From contig NZ_VIWT01000001.1 in the NCBI RefSeq assembly GCF_007829815.1, positions 3,185,501 to 3,249,500 of the forward strand: 64,000 nt of DNA. The letters run 5' to 3'. Positions within the stretch are counted from its first letter, which is position 1. Each line of letters opens with the position of its first letter. Under the pieces are notes generated by a model. It was not told where the DNA came from. It ran no database searches and was given only the letters and a program-made list of their open reading frames with translations. The translations under genes were made by a program, and so were the position numbers. This DNA comes from Kitasatospora viridis. Lineage in GTDB: Bacteria; Actinomycetota; Actinomycetes; Streptomycetales; Streptomycetaceae. Positions 51,004 through 59,281 of the stretch are shown here, one piece after another.

Positions 51004-51549
51004 ATGACCGAGACCACCACCCCGGCCCAGAACACCCCCCTGACCGGCGAGCGCGCGGACCTGCTGACGGCGCTCGGCAAGCAGCGCCACTTCCTGCGCT
51101 TCACCACCCGTGACCTCGACGACGAGCAGGCCGGCCGCCGCACCACGGTCAGCGCGCTCTGCCTCGGCGGGCTGATCAAGCACGTCAGCTCGGTGGAGCG
51201 GCTCTGGGCGGAGTTCATCGTCACCGGGCCGGCGGCGATGCCCGACTTCAGCACCTTCACCGAGGCGGACTTCGCCCGCCGGGGCGACGAGTTCAAGCTG
51301 CTGCCCGGGGAGACGCTGGACGAGGTGCTGGCCGACTACGCGGAGGTGGCCCGCCGGACCGACGAGCTGGTCGCCACCCTGCCCGACCTGGACGCCGCCC
51401 ACCCGCTGCCGAAGGCGCCCTGGTTCGAGGTCGGCGCGTCCTGGTCGGCCCGGCGGGTGCTGCTGCACATCGTCGCCGAGACGGCCCAGCACGCGGGCCA
51501 CGCCGACATCATCCGCGAGGCCCTGGACGGTGCCCGCAGCATGGGGTGA
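51004..51549 (+). CDS. DinB-like (DUF664) family protein
   Basis: A 181-residue four-helix-bundle protein: LLTALGKQRHFLRFTTRDLDDEQAGRRTTVSALCLGGLIKHVSSVERLWAEF, with a metal-type His in IKHV, and near the C terminus RRVLLHIVAETAQHAGHADIIREAL, giving the three-His pattern of DinB/YfiT metalloproteins. Some members are mycothiol- or bacillithiol-dependent S-transferases. The start ATG at 51004 follows GGCGGAGA. It is divergent from the WYL regulator, with an inverted repeat between. Confidence 0.9.
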   Translation: MTETTTPAQNTPLTGERADLLTALGKQRHFLRFTTRDLDDEQAGRRTTVSALCLGGLIKHVSSVERLWAEFIVTGPAAMPDFSTFTEADFARRGDEFKLLPGETLDEVLADYAEVARRTDELVATLPDLDAAHPLPKAPWFEVGASWSARRVLLHIVAETAQHAGHADIIREALDGARSMG

Positions 51550-51556
51550 CGGTGCG

Positions 51557-51916
51557 TCAGCCCGCGCTGACGCAGAACGGGTGGCCCGCGGGGTCGGTGA
51601 GCACGGTCCACTGGCCCTCGCCCGGCTGGAGTTCGGCCCGGGAGGCGCCGAGGGCGAGCAGCTCCTCCACGGCGGCGGCCTGGTCGGCCACGGTGAAGTC
51701 GAGGTGGACGTGCGGGCCGTCCGCCGGCCACGCGGGGGCCCGGTAGCCGGCCACCCGGACGAAGCCGAGCCCGGCTCCGGAGCCGCCGCCGAGGGCGGCG
51801 AACTCCGGCTCGCTGGCGGTGAGTTCCCAGCCCGTGACGCGCTGGTAGAAGGCGGCGAGCGCGACCGGGTCGGCGCAGTCGAGGACGATGGAAGAGACGG
51901 AACCGATGGCGGTCAT
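51557..51916 (-). CDS. VOC-family (glyoxalase-like) protein
   Basis: A 119-residue protein with one VOC module pair: IVLDCADPVALAAFYQRVTGWEL at the start, PHVHLDFTVADQAAAVEELLALGA in the middle and VLTDPAGHPFCVSAG at the end. His in HVHLDF and acidic positions fit the metal site of this superfamily, though bleomycin-resistance-like binding is also possible. The start ATG at 51916 has AGGAG nine bases upstream. Its 3' end lies seven bases from the convergent DinB gene. Confidence 0.88.
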   Translation of the reverse strand: MTAIGSVSSIVLDCADPVALAAFYQRVTGWELTASEPEFAALGGGSGAGLGFVRVAGYRAPAWPADGPHVHLDFTVADQAAAVEELLALGASRAELQPGEGQWTVLTDPAGHPFCVSAG

Positions 51917-52066
51917 CTGCGGTGACTCCTGGACATCAGAGGGGACTGTGGAACGAGCCGCAGCACGAACTACGGCACGAGCTAAGGCACGTGCGGCTCG
52001 GGAACAGCCCCAAGCCTCCACCGGCCCACCACCCCCGGTCTTGAACATCCTTGCGCCGCCGGATCC

Positions 52067-52114
52067 ACCCACGCCCCCACCCACGCCCCCACCCACGCCC
52101 CCACCCACGCCCCC
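52067..52114. repeat. Four perfect 12-bp tandem repeats
   Basis: ACCCACGCCCCC occurs four times head to tail within the 247-base gap between the VOC gene and the AraC gene. The rest of that gap shows no gene; one open frame encoding Pro/Thr runs through the array but is not credible. Confidence 0.85.
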
Positions 52115-52163
52115 GCCCACCCGCCCGGCCCCGCCTGTCGGACCCGCCGCCTACCCTCCACCC

Positions 52164-53003
52164 GTGCTCAGCAGCGTGCCCGTCGCCAGCCGACCCGCCT
52201 TCGAGATCAGCGCGGTGACCTGCCGCGCGCACCACGCCCGCTGGTCCGCGCCGGAGGCGCGGGACGACCACCGGGTGGTCCTGGTGCGCCGGGGCGGGTT
52301 CCGGCGCAGTGCGGCGGGGGTGGCCGCCGACCTGGACCGGACCCTCGGCTACCTGGCGGGTCCGGGCGAGGAGGAGAGCTTCGCGCACCCGGCCGGCGGC
52401 GACCTGTGCACGGCGGTCACCGTGACGCCGGAGCTGTGGCGGTCGCTGGCCGGCGACACGCCGGTGCCCGCCGCACGGACGCTCCCGGTGGACCCGCGCC
52501 TGGACCTGGCGCACCGTCGGCTGCTGCTGGCGGGCCGTTCGGGCGACGTCGACTTCGCGCTGGCCGAGGAGTTGGTGGGCCTGCTCACCACGGCCGTCAC
52601 CCGCACCGTGGCCGGCCCGGTGCCGGCGGGCGGCGGCTCGGCGCTGCGGGACCGGCGGCTGGTCGCGGCGGCCCGCGAGGCGATCGTGGCCGATCACCCG
52701 GCGGCCGGCACGCTGCTCTCGCTGGCCGAACTGCTGGGGGTCTCGCCGTACCGGCTGAGCCGCGCCTTCCCGCGCGAACTCGGGGTCTCCGTGACGGGGT
52801 ACCGGCACCGGGTGCGGATCGCGACGGCGTTGGACCGGTTGGAGGGCGGCGAGCCGAGCCTGGCCGCGCTCGCGGCCGAGCTCGGCTACGCCGACCAGGC
52901 CCACTTCACCCGGACGCTGCACCGCCACCTCGGCCACACCCCGAGCGCGGTGCGTCGGCTCCTGCGGCGGACGGTCAGCGGCGGCCGTGCGGCCAGCGCT
53001 TGA
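52164..53003 (+). CDS. AraC-family transcriptional regulator
   Basis: A 279-residue regulator with an N-terminal cupin-like sensing part (HHARWSAPEARDDHRVVLVRRGGF) and two C-terminal helix-turn-helix units (LLSLAELLGVSPYRLSRAFPRELGVSVTGYRHRVRI, then SLAALAAELGYADQAHFTRTLHRHLGHTPSAVRRL). GTG at 52164 has no Shine-Dalgarno; TACCCT at 52152-52157 is a plausible -10 that would place transcription at the start codon (leaderless). A longer frame through the tandem repeats is rejected. The 3' end overlaps the convergent gene by 29 bases. Confidence 0.87.
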   Translation: MLSSVPVASRPAFEISAVTCRAHHARWSAPEARDDHRVVLVRRGGFRRSAAGVAADLDRTLGYLAGPGEEESFAHPAGGDLCTAVTVTPELWRSLAGDTPVPAARTLPVDPRLDLAHRRLLLAGRSGDVDFALAEELVGLLTTAVTRTVAGPVPAGGGSALRDRRLVAAAREAIVADHPAAGTLLSLAELLGVSPYRLSRAFPRELGVSVTGYRHRVRIATALDRLEGGEPSLAALAAELGYADQAHFTRTLHRHLGHTPSAVRRLLRRTVSGGRAASA

Positions 53004-53484
53004 GCACGGCCGGCTCCGCACGTTCCCCGGTGGGCCAGACCAGCAGCCGGATCCGCTCCTCAGTGCCGGGCGCGCCGAACCCGTCCTCGCCGGGCTGGAC
53101 GACGTTCGCCAGGTTGGCGCGCGCGGCGCGGACCCGCACGAAGCCCTCGGGGACGTCGAACTTCACGGCGTCCGGCAGGTAGTCGGTGGTGCCCAGCACG
53201 GCCAGCCGGCCGGTCGGCACCTCCAGGCTCGCCTCCACCACGTGGTCGTAGGCGTCGAGGGCCAGGTCCGGGTGGTCGTCGGCCGGTCGCTCGTCGAGCA
53301 CCTCGACCGTCACGGCCACGTGCATATTGACCTGGGTGCCGATGCCGATGACCTGCTCCGAGACGGCGATCGCGTCGGCCACCGTCTCGCTGGTCCAGGC
53401 GCCCTCCAGGTCGTCGTCGGTCTCCTCGTCCATCACGGCGAACTGGAAGTAGTCCGCGAAGATCCGTAGTTCGGTTGCTGCCAC
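52975..53484 (-). CDS. Conserved hypothetical protein
   Basis: About 169 residues beginning VAATELRIFADYFQFAVMDEETDDDLEGAW, with VSEQVIGIGTQVNMHVAVTVEVLDERP in the middle and GFVRVRAARANLANV, then ERIRLLVWPTGERAEPAVLKRWPHGRR at the end. It is beta-rich and acidic, with no signal peptide or membrane helix. It belongs to a family of actinobacterial unknowns found near WYL or AraC regulators; I cannot assign function. GTG at 53484 has GGAG seven bases upstream; a start at 53535 is possible. Confidence 0.7.
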   Translation of the reverse strand: MAATELRIFADYFQFAVMDEETDDDLEGAWTSETVADAIAVSEQVIGIGTQVNMHVAVTVEVLDERPADDHPDLALDAYDHVVEASLEVPTGRLAVLGTTDYLPDAVKFDVPEGFVRVRAARANLANVVQPGEDGFGAPGTEERIRLLVWPTGERAEPAVLKRWPHGRR

Positions 53485-53561
53485 GAGGTGCTCCAGGTGC
53501 TCTCTCGTCCGGGTCCGTCCGGATCTGGATATCACCTGGTCAGGACAGGCTTGACGGCGGG

Positions 53562-54245
53562 TCAGCGCCGGTAGGCGCGCAGGAAGGCGGCGACTCCGCC
53601 GGTGAGCAGCCGGTCGGTCTCGCCGGCGGGCAGCGGCAGCACGCCGTAGTGCGAGAGCAGGGTGACCTGATGAGTGGTCAGCGACATGAAGTGGGTGGCG
53701 GTCAGGGCGGGGTCGCCGTGCAGGTCGAGCAGGCCGGCCTCGGCGAGCCCGGTCATCGCCGCGGCGAGCGCCTGGCCGACCGGGCCGGGGCCGGCGTCCT
53801 TCCAGGCCTGGAGCACCTCGCCGGGCACGTGGTCGGCCTCGGCGTGGATGTGGCGGACGAGCGCGAAGTGGTCCGGGAAGTCGGTCATCAGGCCGGTGAA
53901 GGCGCGGGCCAGGGCGACCAGGTCGCGCTCCAGGTGTTCGGGGCGGGGCGGCCGCTCAGGGTCCAGCAGGGTGCTCATCCGGGCCAGTTGGGCGTCCCGC
54001 ACGTCGCTGGAGGTCCAGCTGACGACGGTGCGGAAGAGCTCGGCCTTGCCGCCGGGGAAGTGGTTGTAGAGCGTCCGGGTGGAGACGCCGGCGGCTGCCG
54101 CGAGCGCGTCCACCGAGGCGCGCGCGTAGCCCTCGCGGCCGAAGACCGTGCAGGCGGCGCTCGCCATCGCGATCCGCTTCTCCAGCGTCCTGGACGGCAC
54201 TTCGCGCCGCGATCGCTCCAGCCAGGCCTCGTTGGTGCTGCCCAC
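53562..54245 (-). CDS. TetR-family regulator
   Basis: A 227-residue regulator with the standard N-terminal helix-turn-helix (RIAMASAACTVFGREGYARASVDALAAAAGVSTRTLYNHFPGGKAELFRTV) and a helical ligand domain. The start is GTG at 54245 with GGGAGG six bases upstream. It is divergent from an FMN reductase gene, and the shared promoter region has two 16-bp dyads 21 bases apart, a typical TetR arrangement. It probably represses the reductase and itself until an oxidant or drug binds. Confidence 0.92.
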   Translation of the reverse strand: MGSTNEAWLERSRREVPSRTLEKRIAMASAACTVFGREGYARASVDALAAAAGVSTRTLYNHFPGGKAELFRTVVSWTSSDVRDAQLARMSTLLDPERPPRPEHLERDLVALARAFTGLMTDFPDHFALVRHIHAEADHVPGEVLQAWKDAGPGPVGQALAAAMTGLAEAGLLDLHGDPALTATHFMSLTTHQVTLLSHYGVLPLPAGETDRLLTGGVAAFLRAYRR

Positions 54246-54305
54246 GTGCGCCTCCCGATCCGATGAGTGCGGCGGCGGGGTGGCCGGCGGAGCACTCAGG
54301 CGAAG

Positions 54306-54342
54306 TACAACGACCGTTGCAATTTTTACAACGCTCGTTGTA
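54306..54342. promoter_or_regulatory. Paired TetR operator sites
   Basis: TACAACGACCGTTGCA (54306-54321, one mismatch) and TACAACGCTCGTTGTA (54327-54342, perfect) have centres 21 bases apart, two helical turns. The outer halves AAGTACAACG and CGTTGTACTT also pair perfectly. The location between the divergent TetR and FMN-reductase genes supports cooperative binding of the repressor. Confidence 0.75.
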
Positions 54343-54402
54343 CTTTACCGGAGGAGCGGCCGCCGAAACGGCCGAATCGCCACTCGGAGGGGAAACCACG
54401 CC

Positions 54403-55044
54403 ATGCCCGCCAACGCCACCACCAATGCCGCCGCCACCACCGGATCCGCCGAGCAGGACCGGCCGCTGCGCGTCGCCGTCATCGTCGCCAGCGTCCGCGA
54501 GGGCCGGCTCGGCCCCCGGGTGACCGAGTGGTTCCTGGAGACCGCCGCGAGCCAGGCGGGCATGGAGTACGACGTCATCGACCTCGCCGAGGTCGAGCTG
54601 CCGCTGGTGATGCCGGGCTGGGGTGCAGAGCCGAGCGCCGCCACCGCCGCCGTGCTGGCCGAGCTCACGCCGCGGCTCGCCGACGCCGACGCGTTCGTGG
54701 TGGTCACGCCCGAGTACAACCACAGCTTCCCGGCCGCGCTGAAGAACCTGGTCGACTGGTTCCGCGCGGAGTGGCAGGCCAAGCCGGTCGGCTTCGTCTC
54801 CTACGGCGGTCTGGGCGGCGGCCTGCGGGCGGTGGAGCAGCTCCGCCTGGTCTTCGCCGAGCTGCACGCCGTCACGATGCGCGACTCGGTCAGTCTGCAC
54901 GCGCACTGGTCCGGCCTGACGGCGGAGGGCGTTCCGGCGGACACCGCCGTCTCCGAGGGGGCGGTCAAGGGCATGCTGGGCCAACTGGACTGGTGGGGCC
55001 GGGTGCTGCGGTCGGCGCGAGTGGCCACGCCGTACGCGGGCTGA
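54403..55044 (+). CDS. NADPH-dependent FMN reductase-like flavoprotein
   Basis: A 213-residue flavodoxin-like protein: LRVAVIVASVREGRLGPRVTEWFL (phosphate-binding loop), VVVTPEYNHSFPAALKNLVDWF and GFVSYGGLGGGLRAVEQLR are typical of the SsuE/ArsH-type reductases that use NADPH to reduce FMN, quinones or azo dyes. The first 20 residues are an Ala/Thr-rich stretch. The start ATG at 54403 has GGAGGGG ten bases upstream. It is under the probable control of the divergent TetR regulator. Confidence 0.9.
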   Translation: MPANATTNAAATTGSAEQDRPLRVAVIVASVREGRLGPRVTEWFLETAASQAGMEYDVIDLAEVELPLVMPGWGAEPSAATAAVLAELTPRLADADAFVVVTPEYNHSFPAALKNLVDWFRAEWQAKPVGFVSYGGLGGGLRAVEQLRLVFAELHAVTMRDSVSLHAHWSGLTAEGVPADTAVSEGAVKGMLGQLDWWGRVLRSARVATPYAG

Positions 55045-55121
55045 CGGGACGGCGCGGCCCACTGGCCGCCCCGCCCCGTCCTGTCCCGCCCCGCCCCGTA
55101 CCGTCACCAACTTGCCGGGCC

Positions 55122-57758
55122 TCACCCCCGCCCGCGCGGCCCCCGCACCGCCGCCCGCGCCGGGAGCCAGGTGCCCACGGTGGCGAGCGCGGCCGCACCG
55201 GCCAGCACCAGGCCCAACTGGACCGGCGGCACCGCGATCCCGGCGGTGCCCCGGGTGATCCCGTCCGCGTAGCCGGTCAGCACCGCGAGGGCGATGCCGA
55301 GCCCGAGCAGGGTGGCGATCAGCACGGCGGCCGCGGTCTCCCAGCCGAGCATCCGCCGCACCTGCCGCCGGGTGGCCCCGACCAGCCGGAGCGCGGCGAA
55401 CTCGGGCCGCCGGTCGGTGATGCTCATCGCCAGCGTGTTGAGCACGGCGATCGCGACGAAGGCGACGATCAGCCCGAGCATCACGTACCCGATCTCCGTG
55501 CTGGTGCTGCTCTGGGTGGCGCGCGCGGTGGCCCCGTCCAGCACGCCGAGCCCGGGGTCGGCCGCCAGCGCGGAGGCCAGCGCCCGGCGGGTGAGCCCGT
55601 CGCCGCGGACCAGCACCTCGTCGTCCAGCGGCACGTCCACGTGGGCGGCGACCAGGTCGTGGGGGAGCGTCAGGTCGCCGAAGCCGAGGCCCCGGGCGTA
55701 CAGCGCGACCACGGTCAGCTCAGCGGGGGTGCCGTCCGGCAGGGTCAGCCGGACCCGCTGGCCGAGGTGGTAGCCCAGCCCGGTGGCGGCCGCCAGTGTG
55801 CCGTCGACCCTCGACGCGTCAGCGGAGGTCCCGTCAGCGGACACCCCATCAGCGGACACCCCGTCAGCGGATGCCCCACCAGCGGATGCCCCACCAGCGG
55901 GCGCCCCATCAGTGGGCGCCACGTCAGTCCCGGCACTCCCCGTCAGCGCCCCCAGGTCCCCGGCGGTCACCGCGAGGTCGAGCGTGTCGGACAGCCGCTG
56001 CGGCGTCACCGCCTGCACGCTGCGCTCGGTCAGCCCGTCCCGCACCTGGGTGTGCAGCACCCGGGTCACCGTCCGCACCCCGGGCACGGCCGCCAGCCGG
56101 GCGGCGGCGTCCGCGGGCACCCGCGGGCCGACCACGTAGTCGGCGAGGTCGCCCCGGTCCAGCTGCAACTGCGCGGCGTGGCTCACCGTGCTGCCGCTGA
56201 ACAGGATCCCGCAGGCCATCGCGGTCAGCAGGGTCAGCGGGGTGATCACCGAGGCCAGCCGGTGCGCCCCGGCCCGCAGGTTCTGGGTGGCCAGGAACCC
56301 GCCCACCGGGGAGAGCCGCAGCGGCAGGCCGAGCACCGCGACGGCGCCGCGGACGGCCGGCGGCCCGAGCAGCGAGAGCGCGCTGCACCAGAGCAGGATC
56401 GCGGTGAAGCAGACCGGGGAGGACGCCGCGTCCGAGTGCAGCACGTTGAGCACCAGGGTCAACGTCACGGCCCCGGCGAGCACCAGCACGCCGAACAGCA
56501 CCCGGCCCCAGGAGAGCCGCGGCGGCCGCACCTCGGCCTCGCCGAGCGCCTGCACCGGCCGGATCGCGGCGGCCCGCCGGGCCGAGATCCGGGCCGCGCC
56601 CCAGCCGGCCAGCAGGGTGGCCGCGGCGGCGATCAGCACCGGGAAGGGGGAGAGCACCACCGGCAGGTTCGCCGGGATCACGTCCAGCGCGACGAACCGG
56701 TCGTGCAGCCAACTCCCCAGCGGCAGCCCGGCGCAGGCGCCGAGCGAGCCTGCGAGGGCCCCCACCAGCAGCGCCTCGCCGCCGATCATCTTGCGGATCT
56801 GGCGGCCGGTCGCGGCCACCGCCCGCAGCACCGCGATCTCCCGCTGGCGCTGCTGGATCGAGAGCGCGAAGGTGCCGACCACCACCAGCAGGGCGACCAG
56901 CACGGAGGTGCCCGCCAGCACGGCGCCCGTGCTGATCAGCCGCACCGCGGCGTCGGCGGCGTCGGGGAACTCGGCCGGACCCCGGTCGGCACCGGTGCGC
57001 ACCACGGCGCCCGGCACGGTGGGCGTGCTCCGCAGCAGGTCGCGGACCTGTGCCGGGAGCTGGGCTGCGGACTGCGCTGCGGACTGTGCCGAGGACTGCG
57101 CCGGGAAGACCCCGATGGCGCTGACCAGCCCGTCGTGGCCGGCCAGTTGGCGGGCCTGCACGGTGCCGAAGTACACCGCGCTCTGCGCAGTGAAGCCCTG
57201 GGCGGTGACGCCGACGACGTGCAGCGCCAGCGTGCCGCCGGCGGTCCTGGCCGGCACCGTCGCTCCCACCGCCAGGTGGGACCGGGCGGCGGTGCCCGCG
57301 TCCAGCACCACCTCGTCCGGCGCGGCCGGCGCCCGCCCGGCGGCCGGGGTCAGTCCGGCGAGCGGCGCGGACTCCCAGCCGTGGCCCCAGGATTCGCTGG
57401 TGCGGCCGCCGGGCAGCAGCACCGGGAAGGTCACCTCGGTGGTCACCGACCGCACCGAGGGCAGCGCGGCGATCCGGTCGGCGAGCGCGGCCGGCACCCA
57501 GGCGCGGTCGGCGATCGGCTTGTCCTTCACCTTGGTCTTGCCCTTGCCCTGCTTCTCCACCTCGTGGACGCTCTGGTCTCCGGTGACCAGCGCCGGCGCG
57601 GCGGCGTACCGCTCCGGCCGGACCTGGCCGAGGATCCCGGTGGTCAGCAGGGTGCCGCAGCCGCAGATCAGCGCGGCGGCGCAGAACAGTGCGACGAAGG
57701 CGCCGGCGAAGCCGCCCTTGCGGTGCCGCACGGTGGCGAGTGCGAGTCCCAGCATCAT
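55122..57758 (-). CDS. FtsX-type ABC transporter permease 2, with a 15-bp repeat insert
   Basis: An 878-residue membrane protein with two FtsX modules: an N-terminal helix (GGFAGAFVALFCAAALICGCGTLL), LISTGAVLAGTSVLVALLVVVGTFALSIQQRQREIAVLRAVAATGRQI with the conserved coupling segment, and C-terminal IGYVMLGLIVAFVAIAVLNTLAMSITDRRPEFAALRLVGATRRQVRRML. The predicted extracytoplasmic part contains seven five-residue repeats (SADGV-like) and an AQSAAQSAAQ run. The start ATG at 57758 overlaps the ATPase stop. It exports peptides or lipids together with that ATPase. Confidence 0.9.
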   Translation of the reverse strand: MMLGLALATVRHRKGGFAGAFVALFCAAALICGCGTLLTTGILGQVRPERYAAAPALVTGDQSVHEVEKQGKGKTKVKDKPIADRAWVPAALADRIAALPSVRSVTTEVTFPVLLPGGRTSESWGHGWESAPLAGLTPAAGRAPAAPDEVVLDAGTAARSHLAVGATVPARTAGGTLALHVVGVTAQGFTAQSAVYFGTVQARQLAGHDGLVSAIGVFPAQSSAQSAAQSAAQLPAQVRDLLRSTPTVPGAVVRTGADRGPAEFPDAADAAVRLISTGAVLAGTSVLVALLVVVGTFALSIQQRQREIAVLRAVAATGRQIRKMIGGEALLVGALAGSLGACAGLPLGSWLHDRFVALDVIPANLPVVLSPFPVLIAAAATLLAGWGAARISARRAAAIRPVQALGEAEVRPPRLSWGRVLFGVLVLAGAVTLTLVLNVLHSDAASSPVCFTAILLWCSALSLLGPPAVRGAVAVLGLPLRLSPVGGFLATQNLRAGAHRLASVITPLTLLTAMACGILFSGSTVSHAAQLQLDRGDLADYVVGPRVPADAAARLAAVPGVRTVTRVLHTQVRDGLTERSVQAVTPQRLSDTLDLAVTAGDLGALTGSAGTDVAPTDGAPAGGASAGGASADGVSADGVSADGTSADASRVDGTLAAATGLGYHLGQRVRLTLPDGTPAELTVVALYARGLGFGDLTLPHDLVAAHVDVPLDDEVLVRGDGLTRRALASALAADPGLGVLDGATARATQSSTSTEIGYVMLGLIVAFVAIAVLNTLAMSITDRRPEFAALRLVGATRRQVRRMLGWETAAAVLIATLLGLGIALAVLTGYADGITRGTAGIAVPPVQLGLVLAGAAALATVGTWLPARAAVRGPRGRG
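55818..55922. repeat. Seven 15-bp in-frame tandem repeats in the permease gene
   Basis: The units derive from GTCAGCGGACACCCC with a few changes, and on the coding strand give five-residue SADGV or SAGGA repeats. The array lies in a predicted extracytoplasmic loop and can vary in copy number without a frameshift. Confidence 0.85.
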
Positions 57759-58579
57759 CGGTTCCACGCTCCCAGGTGGATCATCCGGTCGGCCACGGCG
57801 GCGGCGGTCGGGGCGTACATGGTGTCGGCGATCCGGCCGTCGGCGAGGAAGAGCACCTCGTCGGCGTAGGCGGCGGCGACCGGGTCGTGGGTGACCATCA
57901 CGATGGTCTGGCCCAGCTCGTCCACCGTCTGCCGGAGCAGGGTGAGCACCTCGCGGGCCGTCAGGGTGTCCAGCGCGCCGGTGGGTTCGTCGGCGAAGAG
58001 CACCTCGGGATCGGAGATCAGCGCCCGGGCGATCGCCACCCGCTGCTGCTGGCCGCCGGAGAGCTGGCCCGGCCGGTGCTCGATCCGCTCGCCCAGGCCC
58101 ACCCGGTGGATCAGCTCGGCGAGGCGCCCCAGGTCGGCGCGTCGGCCGGCCAGGCGCAGCGGCAGGGTGATGTTCTGCTCCACCGTCAGCGCCGGGACCA
58201 GGTTGAACGCCTGGAAGACGAACCCGGCGCGCTCGCGGCGCAGTTCGGTCAGCTTGCGCTCGCTCAGCCCGGACAGCTCCGTCCCGCCGAGCCGGACGGT
58301 GCCGGCGGTCGGCGTGTCCAGGCCGGCCGCGCAGTGCAGGAAGGTGCTCTTGCCCGAGCCGGACGGCCCCATCACGGCGGTGAAGCCGCCCTTGGGCAGC
58401 CGCACCGTCACCTCGCGCAGCGCGGCCACCGCACCCCGGCCCTTGCCGTAGACCTTGCTGACGGCTTCCAGACTGATCGCATCGGCCCTGCTGCTGGTCC
58501 GCTTCGCTTCGACCCTGTTGTTGCTCGCTCCGACCCCGCTGCTCTTCGCTTCGGCCCCGCTGCTCTTCGCTTCGCTCAT
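57755..58579 (-). CDS. ABC transporter ATP-binding protein 2
   Basis: A 274-residue ATPase with Walker [11 protein letters not shown]-loop [12 protein letters not shown], signature [15 protein letters not shown], Walker [13 protein letters not shown] and switch [10 protein letters not shown]. The first 30 residues are a Ser/Ala/Lys-rich extension with a repeated EAKSSG segment, not conserved in the family. It pairs with the FtsX permease. The response-regulator gene is divergent from it 86 bases away, so the system is probably under two-component control. Confidence 0.92.
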   Translation of the reverse strand: MSEAKSSGAEAKSSGVGASNNRVEAKRTSSRADAISLEAVSKVYGKGRGAVAALREVTVRLPKGGFTAVMGPSGSGKSTFLHCAAGLDTPTAGTVRLGGTELSGLSERKLTELRRERAGFVFQAFNLVPALTVEQNITLPLRLAGRRADLGRLAELIHRVGLGERIEHRPGQLSGGQQQRVAIARALISDPEVLFADEPTGALDTLTAREVLTLLRQTVDELGQTIVMVTHDPVAAAYADEVLFLADGRIADTMYAPTAAAVADRMIHLGAWNR

Positions 58580-58653
58580 GGCAACCAGCTTGCCGAGCAG
58601 CGCGGTTGACCGGCAGAGACGGCCTCACCCGCGACCCGTGAGCTCGTCATGGG

Positions 58654-58659
58654 TAGGGT
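58654..58659 (+). promoter_or_regulatory. -10 element placing transcription at the response-regulator start codon
   Basis: TAGGGT lies seven bases before the GTG start of the response-regulator gene. No Shine-Dalgarno separates them, so the mRNA is probably leaderless, common in Streptomyces. Confidence 0.4.
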
Positions 58660-58665
58660 CGTGAC

Positions 58666-59274
58666 GTGATCAGACTCCTGCTGGCGGAGGACCAGCACGT
58701 GATGCGCAGCGCGCTCGCCGCGCTGCTGGCCCTGGAGCCCGACCTTGAGGTGGTGGCCGAGACCGGCACCGCCGACGAGGTGGTGCCGCGCGCGCTCGTC
58801 TACCGGCCGGACGTGGCGGTGCTCGACATCGAGATGCCGGGGGAGATGGACGGGTTGCAGGCCGCGGCCGAGCTGAAGGTGCGGCTGCCCGGTTGCCGGA
58901 CCCTGATGCTCACCTCGAACGGCCGGCCCGGACTGCTCCGGCGAGCACTGGACGCCAAGGTGGACGGGTTCCTGCTGAAGACCGCGCCGGCCGAGGAGTT
59001 GCTCGCGGCGATCCGCCGGGTGGCCGCCGGCGGGCGCGTCCTCGACCGGGAACTGGCGGTCGCCGCCTGGGACTTGGCGGAGAATCCGCTGACCCCCCGG
59101 GAGAACGACGTGCTGCGGGTGCTGGCGGAGGGCGCCGAGCCGCCGGAGATCGCGACCCGGTTGCACCTCTCCACCGGGACGGTGCGCAACGTGCTGACGG
59201 CGGTGGTCGGCAAGCTGGCCGCGCGCAACCGCACCGACGCGGTGCGGATCGCCCGGGACGCCGGCTGGATCTGA
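58666..59274 (+). CDS. NarL/FixJ-type response regulator 3
   Basis: A 202-residue regulator with LLLAEDQHVMRSALAALL, phospho-acceptor Asp in VAVLDIEMPGEMDG, Lys in GFLLKTAP, and a LuxR-type helix-turn-helix LTPRENDVLRVLAEGAEPPEIATRLHLSTGTVRNVLTAVVGKLAARNRTDAV. DesR-like. The GTG start appears leaderless. It is convergent with its probable kinase gene (stops eight bases apart) and divergent from the ABC pair. Confidence 0.92.
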   Translation: MIRLLLAEDQHVMRSALAALLALEPDLEVVAETGTADEVVPRALVYRPDVAVLDIEMPGEMDGLQAAAELKVRLPGCRTLMLTSNGRPGLLRRALDAKVDGFLLKTAPAEELLAAIRRVAAGGRVLDRELAVAAWDLAENPLTPRENDVLRVLAEGAEPPEIATRLHLSTGTVRNVLTAVVGKLAARNRTDAVRIARDAGWI

Positions 59275-59281
59275 CGAGCCG

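Noticed and set aside
51888..52163. Pro/Thr-rich N-terminal extension of the AraC gene across the 12-bp repeats
   Set aside because: The sequence is repeat-derived and unconserved in character; the GTG at 52164 with a -10 seven bases upstream fits better.
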